Shown: positions 16,989 through 24,133 of the stretch, in pieces
How the letters are laid out: the number at the start of each line of letters is the position of its first letter
Numbering within the stretch: position 1 is the first letter of the stretch
Source of the DNA: Kriegella aquimaris
Lineage (GTDB): Bacteria; Bacteroidota; Bacteroidia; Flavobacteriales; Flavobacteriaceae
Assembly (NCBI RefSeq): GCF_900103215.1
Contig: NZ_FNGV01000008.1
Location: 1 to 64,000, forward strand
Length of the DNA: 64,000 nucleotides
Direction: 5' to 3'
Made by a program: the position numbers and the translations under genes
The notes under the pieces: model-generated
What the model was told of the DNA's origin: nothing
Database searches by the model: none
Seen by the model: only the letters and a program-made list of their open reading frames with translations

Positions 16989-18209
16989 TTACCATGATGG
17001 TTGTAACAGCACTTCAAGCGCCTTATCCACAATCTCCGTATCCAATTCTTTTAAGTAGGCTTGTGTAACCCCTAAATTCTGATGCCCGAGCGATTCACTA
17101 ATTACATCAGTAGCAACACCTTTTTGTTTGAGACAATTGGCAAAACTGTGCCGGGCCACATAACTGGAGACATTTTTGGTAATTCCGCACAGTTTGGCCA
17201 GTTCCTTTAGCTCTTTATTATAGATGCCTAGCATTTTATGTTTTCTATCGGCCAGTTGGGTTGGGGTATAGTCCTCTCGAAAGAGTAGGGGAAAAACATA
17301 TTTGTTTCCATAACCATGTATACGATAATAGTTCAATATTTTTTGAACCGGAGGCATTATGGCAATGGAGAAGTTTCCCTTGGTTTTTGCCCTGGTATAA
17401 TAAATAATATTAGCTTCAACATCTTTCCATTCCAGACACATCATATCGGCAAAATTCATACCTCGAGTATAGAAGCTAAAAACGAAATAGTTTTTAGTGT
17501 TTATTAAATGTGGATTGTCGATCAAATCTAAGTTGATAATGCGCATGATTTCCTCGAAGTCCAAAGCACGTTTAAAACCCTTACCTCTCAGGTTTGATAT
17601 TTTATAGGTTTTGAAGGGATAGAGACTTTCTTTGATTACCCCTCGTTCGATGGCTTTATTAAAAAGTGCTCTTATTGACCGCATTTTTACACCGATACCG
17701 CCATCGGTGCCACCTCTCGACCTAAGAAAAGCATCATATTTACTTAAAAAGGCAGGATTAACTTCTCTAAAAGTAAGCTTCTTGAATTTATGAAAAATTT
17801 GAACGGAGGTTTTGGCATCTCTATAAGATTTCGCATTTCCGATGCGTCCAGCAAAGGTCATTTCTTCTATAATTTCATCAAAAAAAGCGAAAACATCGTT
17901 CTTGACAGGGTTGAAGGTAATTCTATAGCTTCTGTCGAAATCCTGTAGTGAATAATCGGGATTTTCGATCTCTAAATCTGTAATGATTTTGTAAGCTCTT
18001 TCCTTGAATTTTACAAGTAGTCGATTAAATTGGATATGGTTTGAATTTCTTTTATTGAAATTTCCGGTGGGTTCTATCCATTCACTCAATTTTGCGCTGA
18101 ATGGAGTTTTATAATGCCTACATTTTCTTTCTTTTGTAACACGCAAACAGACAGGATATGTTCCATCTGACAATAACTTCTTTTTGAGAACAATCTTGAG
18201 CGTGATCAT
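16989..18209 (-). CDS. tyrosine recombinase / integrase
   Basis: A 406-residue site-specific recombinase of the Bacteroidota island type. An N-terminal arm-binding region (ITLKIVLKKKLLSDGTYPVC onward) is followed by a SAM-like core-binding domain at about residues 110-205 and the catalytic domain. The catalytic Arg is in FYTRGMNFADMMCLEW (about residue 250). The box II motif is SYVARHSFANCL, the LGH motif is ESLGHQNLGVTQ, and the nucleophile is the Tyr in QAYLKEL. It reads away from a tRNA-Asn 3' fragment about 215 bases from its start, the classic layout for integration at a tRNA gene. It should catalyse insertion and excision of the element carrying the defence genes. No excisionase was recognised. 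Confidence 0.92.
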   Translation of the reverse strand: MITLKIVLKKKLLSDGTYPVCLRVTKERKCRHYKTPFSAKLSEWIEPTGNFNKRNSNHIQFNRLLVKFKERAYKIITDLEIENPDYSLQDFDRSYRITFNPVKNDVFAFFDEIIEEMTFAGRIGNAKSYRDAKTSVQIFHKFKKLTFREVNPAFLSKYDAFLRSRGGTDGGIGVKMRSIRALFNKAIERGVIKESLYPFKTYKISNLRGKGFKRALDFEEIMRIINLDLIDNPHLINTKNYFVFSFYTRGMNFADMMCLEWKDVEANIIYYTRAKTKGNFSIAIMPPVQKILNYYRIHGYGNKYVFPLLFREDYTPTQLADRKHKMLGIYNKELKELAKLCGITKNVSSYVARHSFANCLKQKGVATDVISESLGHQNLGVTQAYLKELDTEIVDKALEVLLQPSW

Positions 18210-18220
18210 ATTTTATACAT

Positions 18221-18308
18221 TTGGGGACAACATTTTCATTATTTTAATTCGAAGACCTTACTGTTATTGGTTGCATGTGATAATATTGGGGACAACATAG
18301 GGACAACA
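18221..18308. repeat. direct repeats upstream of the integrase (candidate arm-type sites)
   Basis: TTGGGGACAACAT occurs at 18221-18233 and again at 18286-18298, with a shorter copy GGGACAACA at 18300-18308. All are in the same orientation between the integrase start and the tRNA fragment. A short inverted repeat, AATGAGG (18393-18399) with CCTCATT (18413-18419), lies just before the tRNA fragment. Repeats here are expected for integrase or excisionase arm binding, or for control of the integrase promoter. The function is inferred from position. Confidence 0.5.
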
Positions 18309-18424
18309 AATAGGCTATTAAATGTAAAAATTGTAGAACCAAATGCAAAATAAAAATTCATAAAATATTGATAATCAGACCATAAGATAGTCAATGAGGC
18401 TATATGAAAACACCTCATTTTCGG

Positions 18425-18468
18425 CTGTTAATCAGAGGGTCCTTGGTTCGAGCCCAAGAGGGGGAGCC
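18425..18468 (+). other. 3' fragment of tRNA-Asn(GUU), putative attachment site
   Basis: CTGTTAA at 18425-18431 is an anticodon loop with GTT. It is followed by the 3' anticodon arm TCAGA, a variable region, the T arm CTTGGTTCGAGCCCAAG and an acceptor 3' strand AGGGGGAG with CC. The 5' half of a tRNA is absent: the bases before the loop do not pair with TCAGA, and no complementary acceptor strand (TCCCCCT) occurs upstream. This is therefore a duplicated 3' half left by integration, probably attR. An intact tRNA-Asn is expected at the far left end of the island, outside the window. Confidence 0.75.
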
Positions 18469-18478
18469 CAGTAGTAAT

Positions 18479-18514
18479 AAGCCTTTCGAGAAATCGAAAG
18501 GCTTTCTTTTTTTT
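18479..18514 (+). terminator. intrinsic terminator after the tRNA fragment
   Basis: AAGCCTTTCGA (18479-18489), loop GAAA, and TCGAAAGGCTT (18494-18504) form a perfect 11-bp stem followed by a T-rich run. This is probably the original terminator of the chromosomal tRNA gene, marking the true chromosomal flank. Confidence 0.85.
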
Positions 18515-18705
18515 GGAGGTGAATGCTAATTAGTTTTGTTTCAAATCCGGCACTTCGGTTTTAAATTGTCTGCCATACACTAAAAAATCAATCATCGCTT
18601 ACTCTTCATCTAGGTCCGTTTAGCGCAAATTGGTATAAATTGATTTATTCATTATCGATTTCTCGTGCCAATATCAACTGATGTTTCACGACCAGCAAAT
18701 ACAGA

Positions 18706-20133
18706 TTATTTAGGTACAACGGTTACAATTACGCGCTTATATCGAGATAAGGAAGGTGTGCCCTTATCGGAGAGCTTAAGAATGATGTGAATTGTTTCTT
18801 TCTTTTCAACTTTTGGGGCCGTTAGATTTACAATGTGAACGTTCTCTGCCCCCAATTCTATACTTTCTTTATAGGAACTTTCCTCAGGATAATGAAACCA
18901 TAGATAACTAAGATTATCGCCGTCAGGATCTGTAGATTTAAAAGCATCTAGACTAAAACGTTCGCCCGACTTTACGGTTAACCGTTCTGGATGGGTCAAA
19001 ACAGGAACTGGCGGATGATTAGCTTCTTCATAGGGCATAACACTCCAATCCATACGGGCAGCAAAATCATTTTGAAAATCATCTCTCCAGCGCCATAAAG
19101 TGACCTTATCACCTTTAAATGTAACCGTATCTCTTTTAAATGTTCGGCCATATTCTTTAGCTACATATGGCGTATAATTATCGATTGTATTGGTCCATAT
19201 AGCCCTTGTTTCGGGTGCCAAGGTCACAATAGAACCTCCTTTTTTCGTTTTTGAAAAATCGGGCTTGTAAAGTTCATAGCGCCCACCCCAAGCACCCCAT
19301 TCTGGGTGTTCCGGTTCATTAAGTCCGTTAGGTATCAATGATAAAAAGGCAGGGGTGTCACCCTCTACTCCCCAAGCCACATCGGGATATTCAGCGCCGA
19401 GAGGACCGTGATTTTGTTGAATGTTTTGGGCTATCCAACTATTACTGATCGATGTATTATCTATTCCTTTCACATAGCTATTGATACCGGTCCAAGTAGC
19501 GTTGGCGTAATAATCGCCGGGGCTAACGATATAAAACAAGTCGGGAAAATTATTCCGTATCCAAATACCACTGTCATCTTGATCCGAAATAGTATACACT
19601 CTTAGTTTCGAGATGAGTCTTTTAGCCTCTCTACTACTTTTTGTTTTTTTAATTTTATCCAATGATTGGGCCAAAGTATTTACACCTCCCCAAACAGATA
19701 TCCATAAGGGGCGGTCGTCGTTTTCTTCAAGCACTTTTATGATCCAATCGGAACCCTCAGAATCTTTTCCATTCCCGACGCCGAGCATGCCATAAACGGG
19801 AAGTCCGTTTTTAATTAGCGATACTAATGCCTCCGGTTTCGGAAACCCGGTTTCATGTTTTAGGAGATTAGGTTGCACCTCGCCATATGCACGAATAACC
19901 CGTTCTATGGATTCGGGGGCGATTTTGTGCTGTTGCCAGCAAGAAGTTGTAGCGACGATACCTTTAATATCAATTTGGTTCGAATACAAGAGCAATCGAA
20001 CCAATGACTGTGTATCATCAGGGTCGGCCTCAATATCGGTTAAAATGATTACTCTATTTTTATTATTTACTTGAGCGAAGGTTAAAATGTGGCATGCCAA
20101 GCAAAGTGCAATGAATAAAAAGGGTATCCTCAT
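18706..20133 (-). CDS. DUF1593 nucleoside-hydrolase-like / Sde182-type exported protein
   Basis: A 475-residue protein with a signal peptide (MRIPFLFIALCLACHILTFA). The mature N-terminal two thirds match DUF1593, a nucleoside-hydrolase-like fold: VIILTDIEADPDDTQSLVRL holds the acidic metal-site pattern, and WISVWGGVNTLAQSL follows. The C-terminal ~110 residues are an Ig-like beta domain with PVLTHPERLTVKSGERFSLD and a D-P-D-G-D motif, as in cellulose-binding Sde182-type proteins. It probably binds or cleaves glycans in the periplasm or outside the cell. It lies next to the pectate lyase gene on the same strand, so a role in pectin or plant/algal polysaccharide use is likely. The exact substrate is unknown. 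Confidence 0.8.
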   Translation of the reverse strand: MRIPFLFIALCLACHILTFAQVNNKNRVIILTDIEADPDDTQSLVRLLLYSNQIDIKGIVATTSCWQQHKIAPESIERVIRAYGEVQPNLLKHETGFPKPEALVSLIKNGLPVYGMLGVGNGKDSEGSDWIIKVLEENDDRPLWISVWGGVNTLAQSLDKIKKTKSSREAKRLISKLRVYTISDQDDSGIWIRNNFPDLFYIVSPGDYYANATWTGINSYVKGIDNTSISNSWIAQNIQQNHGPLGAEYPDVAWGVEGDTPAFLSLIPNGLNEPEHPEWGAWGGRYELYKPDFSKTKKGGSIVTLAPETRAIWTNTIDNYTPYVAKEYGRTFKRDTVTFKGDKVTLWRWRDDFQNDFAARMDWSVMPYEEANHPPVPVLTHPERLTVKSGERFSLDAFKSTDPDGDNLSYLWFHYPEESSYKESIELGAENVHIVNLTAPKVEKKETIHIILKLSDKGTPSLSRYKRVIVTVVPK

Positions 20134-20245
20134 GTCAATAATTTTATTGTTGTACTATTTATAGATCTCCCTGACAAAGCATAGTCTTTTCTGGGGTAAG
20201 CTTTTGTTTTGCAATCATAAAATTATGTAATATAGAATTTAGGAG

Positions 20246-21358
20246 TCAATTCGTTGATTGTTTATTCTCGGCTAACCACTCTGGATACCTTTTTAAAACC
20301 TTTTCTGGAGAATTTGTGTACCAACTATAACCGTTGCGGCGATCGTCACTTATTTCTGCCAAGGAGTTTCTTTTAATACCATCTCGACTGCAAAAGTATA
20401 TTGTACTGGTTTCCAAATCATAAAATCTACCCCACAATGTTCGCGCATTCTCATCTTCAACAACAATTCTATTCTTTTTTCCGTCTTTTTGGGTTTCTGT
20501 TTCTATTTTTATACCCTCTATCCGATTGTTTTCAAACCATTGTACCGCTCCGTTTACGGCCGCAACAATTTCTTTGGAAGGATTAGCTATGTCCATCAAC
20601 ATTTGTACAATACCCACAGATTCAGAACCACTGAACGAAGGTAGCTCGTAACTACGGGCTTTTGCAGGCGCGAGAGTTATTGAATCATGTTGGGCACACC
20701 AGACAGCGGGTTTTCCCTTATATATGATCTGTGTATCTAGAAAACATTGAATACCCTTATCAAAGGCCTTTTTTGCCTTTGCCTTTGTATCGGTGCTTAG
20801 GTGAAGTGAAGCGTAAGCTGTGTTATCGGAACCGATCTCTTTAAGAAATTTCATGATATTGACCATGGCATAGTCGTTATATGTTATATGGCCAGAATAT
20901 GCTACACTGCCTTCGCGTACAGGAAAAAACTGTGGCCACCCACCATTTGCATATTGGGCAGCAAAAATATAATCCAAACCTTTTGTAAATGCCTGCTTGT
21001 AACGGTCATCCTTTATTTTTGCATATACCTTGGCAAGAAACTTCAGTTCAGTAATGGTAGCGCCATTGTCGAAAGTTGCGCCAATTTTATTCTTGTTGCT
21101 GCTATAGTTTGCTTTATCCGATTCAGAAAAACGATGGTGAAAGTCTTTGTTTTTCTCCCATCCTCCAATAGCCTTTTGACTGAGCAATACATTTTCGGCA
21201 ACCAACTTTGCTTCGTTTGAGCCATACCACTCCGAAGGCATTTTGTTTGCTATACTCGTCCACCTTTTGCCCAGATATTCAGCGCTTTCATCTTGGGCGA
21301 AACCTAAAGTTGTGGCTAAGGTCAATACTGTAATTAAAATGAGCGTAACAAGTTTCAT
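20246..21358 (-). CDS. pectate lyase, family PL10 (Pel-15E type)
   Basis: A 370-residue protein from the preferred start MKLVTLILITVLTLATTLG at 21358, which begins a clean signal peptide ending at FAQ; an upstream Met at 21400 would add 14 residues. PL10 patterns include GGWEKNKDF, NGATITELKFLAKVY, YIFAAQYANGGWPQFFP, HITYNDYAM, LWCAQHD-like (VWCAQHDSITLAPAKARSYE) and ARTLWGRFYDLET. The family cleaves polygalacturonate by beta-elimination using Ca2+. The start region at residues 55-80 carries the WEKN signature. It is exported and should act on pectin. It is about 110 bases upstream of the DUF1593 gene on the same strand and probably cotranscribed with it. Confidence 0.9.
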   Translation of the reverse strand: MKLVTLILITVLTLATTLGFAQDESAEYLGKRWTSIANKMPSEWYGSNEAKLVAENVLLSQKAIGGWEKNKDFHHRFSESDKANYSSNKNKIGATFDNGATITELKFLAKVYAKIKDDRYKQAFTKGLDYIFAAQYANGGWPQFFPVREGSVAYSGHITYNDYAMVNIMKFLKEIGSDNTAYASLHLSTDTKAKAKKAFDKGIQCFLDTQIIYKGKPAVWCAQHDSITLAPAKARSYELPSFSGSESVGIVQMLMDIANPSKEIVAAVNGAVQWFENNRIEGIKIETETQKDGKKNRIVVEDENARTLWGRFYDLETSTIYFCSRDGIKRNSLAEISDDRRNGYSWYTNSPEKVLKRYPEWLAENKQSTN

Positions 21359-22086
21359 ACTTTTATTTCTAAGCGGTAAAATACTATCCTTTTTTAACAT
21401 AGACTTGTTTTTGAAACTAGATTTACGATAGTGCGCTGGTATCTGGCAAATACCACCTTACAATTATCGGCCAGAATAGATAACCTACATTTTTATATGT
21501 ACTGCAATGAAATTCTTTGAGACAGGCAAACCGGGTAAATAACAAAATAATCGTTACGATTTCCACAGTAAAGATATACTCGTAATTGTACATATACTGC
21601 CTTTATTTGAGGAAATACCTATCATTTTCCTAGATAGTTGGAGCATTTCGATGAAAGAAGAGCTGATTTTTCTCTCTTTTGGCTTACCTATGAAGGTTGT
21701 GTCTTACTATCATGGAAGATACCTCTCTAAATAACCGAAGGCATCCAAATTTTGTTTCGAAACCACTTATACCGACATTGGGAAGGGAACAGCATTTTCC
21801 CCTTCCGGAAAATTTACTGGTGCTATATTAAAAGGGCTTCATCTAGCGAGAAAGAAGCCAGACATTATTTATATTTTCGTTGTTGCTATTGATTTTTTAT
21901 ACTCTGTATACTTTTAAGGTCAATGGCTAAGATATCGTGCTTTTTTTTGGTAAAATAGTCACGCCGCGACACCCTCACCCAATATGATACTAAAAAACTA
22001 GTGGATTGGCTTTTTGTAATTTGTCTTCCAAATGCTTTAGAATTGCTAAAGAATTAGCGCCTACATTTATTCCTTAAATTTAAGGA
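21359..22086. other. long divergent intergenic region (pectate lyase / response regulator)
   Basis: About 700 bases with no convincing gene. It separates the minus-strand pectate lyase unit from the plus-strand two-component system and should hold both promoters. An imperfect inverted repeat (GGAAGGGAA near 21781 with CCCCTTCC near 21808) is visible. No riboswitch or RNA gene was recognised. Confidence 0.35.
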
Positions 22087-22761
22087 ATGAAAATCTTGAT
22101 AGCCGAAGACGAGATTGAGCTTCAAAAATCGATGATCACTTATTTAGAGTGTGATGGTAACGTTTGCGAAGCGGCATCCGATTACAATGAGGCCTTGTAC
22201 AAAGTAGATTTGTACGAGTACGATATTTTGATATTGGACATCAACCTTATTACCGGCAGCGGGTTGGACATTCTCAAACAACTTAAAAAACAACATAAGA
22301 ACACAGCAACGATTATCATTTCTGCCAATAGTTCGTTAGACGATAAATTGGAAGGTCTAGATCTTGGAGCCGACGACTACCTGACCAAACCATTTCATTT
22401 AGCGGAATTGAATTCTCGCTTAAAAGCCGTTTTGCGCAGGGGCAAGTTCGGTGGCACAGAAAAAATAGACTTTAATGAAATTTCCATTGATACAAGATCA
22501 AGAACCTCTTTTATAGATAAAAAGCCAATGGCTCTTACCCGAAAGGAATATGATTTACTACTGTTCTTTGTCACAAATAAGGGCAGGGTGCTTTCCAAAG
22601 CAATCATAGCCGAACATTTATGGGGCGATAACAGTGATTTGGCAGATAACTATGATTTTATATATGTACACATTAACAACCTACGCAAAAAATTGACCGA
22701 TGCCGGGGCCAAGTACATTAAGACAGCCTATGGCAGTGGTTATAAATTTATGGAAGATTAG
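22087..22761 (+). CDS. OmpR-family response regulator
   Basis: A 224-residue two-domain regulator. The receiver domain (residues 1-115) has the acidic pair in IAEDEIELQ, the phosphoacceptor Asp in DILILDINLITGSG (about residue 51), the Ser/Thr in IIISANSS and Lys in DYLTKPFH. The C-terminal winged helix (about 125-222) has MALTRKEYDLLLFFVTNKGR and YIKTAYGSGYKF, typical of OmpR/PhoB output domains. The sensor kinase gene begins three bases after the stop. Together they probably control the downstream TonB-type receptor and membrane protein genes; the signal is unknown. Confidence 0.95.
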   Translation: MKILIAEDEIELQKSMITYLECDGNVCEAASDYNEALYKVDLYEYDILILDINLITGSGLDILKQLKKQHKNTATIIISANSSLDDKLEGLDLGADDYLTKPFHLAELNSRLKAVLRRGKFGGTEKIDFNEISIDTRSRTSFIDKKPMALTRKEYDLLLFFVTNKGRVLSKAIIAEHLWGDNSDLADNYDFIYVHINNLRKKLTDAGAKYIKTAYGSGYKFMED

Positions 22762-22764
22762 CCC

Positions 22765-24021
22765 ATGGGTGAGCCTATAAAAAAAATACGGTTACTGCGA
22801 AAAACCTCAAAAACCTTTCTTTGGATAAGTTTTGTTCTGATGTTAGTCAGTACTATAGTGCTCTATTTTTATGTTCGGAACTTGTTGCAGGGCGAGATCG
22901 AAGAAGAACTGCGGTCCACCGAGGCGCGTATAGAAACTTCTATTAATGAAAACGGGCCCATGTATCAACTGCCTCCCGTAGTAGAAATAGAAAAGGTGGC
23001 GCTGTTGGGAACTGAACGCTTGAAGGACACCCTTATTTTTGATCCGTCTCAAGACGAATTGGAAGAATTTAGAGAGTTGACGACTTATTCCGACATAAAG
23101 GGTAAAAAGTATCGCATCACCGTTCGAACATTGATAGTAGAATCGGAAGATATTTTGGTAGCTGTTGTAGTATCATACCTCGTTATCATTCTACTTGTTT
23201 TCAGTTTTCTATTTTACTTCAACAAAGCATGGAACCAAAAATTGTGGCATCCGTTTTTCGAAAACTTGGAACAAATGAAACGGTTTTCACTGACATCCGA
23301 TAAACCGATTCTGTTTATGGACAGTGAGATTTTGGAGTTTTCCGAACTGAATTATGAAATAACCGCCTTAACCGATAAAGTACGCTCCGATTATAAAAAT
23401 CTAAAACAATACACCGAAGATGTTTCCCATGAAATGCAGACCCCATTGGCGATTATTCAGGCGAAGATTGATAATATCATAAATGGCGACCACCTTAATG
23501 ATGCGCAATTCGAGCACTTAACTTCTATTCAAAAAGATATTCAACGACTTACGCAAATAAATAAGCGGTTGACTCTGCTGACCAAAATAGAGAACCAACA
23601 GTTCTCTAATATAGAAAAGGTCGATATTACCCACTGCGTTGGGTCAACCATTCAAAATTTTAATGAAATCTCTGACAAAGAGATTAAGTATGAAAGAGAT
23701 GATGTGATATGGGCAGAAATGGACCGGTATCTTGCAGAGGTGCTTTGCAATAATTTGCTCTCGAATGCTATCAAATACACGACGGGTAATGCCGATATCA
23801 GGGTAATAGCAAGTGACAAAACCCTTTCTATTGCAAACCACGGAATTAGGGCCCTGCAACATCCTGAAAATCTTTATACTCGTTTTTATAGGGAGTCGGA
23901 GACTATAAAATCGACCGGATTGGGCCTTGCTATTGTAAAACGTATCTGCGACCTCTATGATTTTGAGGTTGACTATAAGTACGAGAAAGGCATGCATACT
24001 TTCTCCATAACTTTCAAATAA
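22765..24021 (+). CDS. sensor histidine kinase
   Basis: A 418-residue inner-membrane kinase. A first membrane segment (about 17-37, TFLWISFVLMLVSTIVLYFY), a roughly 90-residue periplasmic sensor part and a second membrane segment (about 130-153) precede the HisKA domain with the phosphorylated His in DVSHEMQTPLAII (about residue 225). The HATPase domain shows the N box NNLLSNAIKYT and the G box STGLGLAIVKRI. It is immediately downstream of and presumably the partner of the response regulator. The sensor domain is not a recognised type. Confidence 0.93.
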   Translation: MGEPIKKIRLLRKTSKTFLWISFVLMLVSTIVLYFYVRNLLQGEIEEELRSTEARIETSINENGPMYQLPPVVEIEKVALLGTERLKDTLIFDPSQDELEEFRELTTYSDIKGKKYRITVRTLIVESEDILVAVVVSYLVIILLVFSFLFYFNKAWNQKLWHPFFENLEQMKRFSLTSDKPILFMDSEILEFSELNYEITALTDKVRSDYKNLKQYTEDVSHEMQTPLAIIQAKIDNIINGDHLNDAQFEHLTSIQKDIQRLTQINKRLTLLTKIENQQFSNIEKVDITHCVGSTIQNFNEISDKEIKYERDDVIWAEMDRYLAEVLCNNLLSNAIKYTTGNADIRVIASDKTLSIANHGIRALQHPENLYTRFYRESETIKSTGLGLAIVKRICDLYDFEVDYKYEKGMHTFSITFK

Positions 24022-24100
24022 CTATATAAAATGCAGAGACAAAATTTTAGCCTTAAGAGCGTTTTGGACACAACTTTAAATTCTCTTTAGGTTTAAGCCT

Positions 24101-24108
24101 TAGTTTTG
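24101..24108 (+). promoter_or_regulatory. candidate -7 element upstream of the receptor gene
   Basis: TAGTTTTG matches the Bacteroidota -7 consensus TAnnTTTG and lies 26 bases before the receptor ATG at 24134. No good -33 TTTG is found at the usual spacing, so support is weak. Confidence 0.35.
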
Positions 24109-24133
24109 TCGACAAACACAAAATGCTTCGTTG

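Larger units (their letters stand above)
458..18468. mobile_element. integrated defence island (right end at tRNA-Asn fragment)
   Basis: The right boundary is set by the tRNA-Asn 3' fragment and the adjacent tyrosine recombinase. The content (WYL regulator, DruH/DruE-like pair, HNH nuclease, DUF262/DUF1524 nuclease, unrecognised ATPase set, several decayed genes) is typical of a mobile defence island. The DNA is visibly more AT-rich than the metabolic genes to the right. The left boundary is not seen; 458 is only the first recognisable cargo gene, and the element probably extends beyond the window. Confidence 0.7.

Noticed and set aside
18361-18424. Full-length tRNA-Asn gene ending at 18468
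   Set aside because: The bases upstream of the anticodon loop do not form the 5' anticodon arm, D arm or acceptor strand, so only the 3' half is present.
1-18468. CRISPR array or cas genes in the defence island
   Set aside because: No regularly spaced repeat array and no Cas motif were seen.
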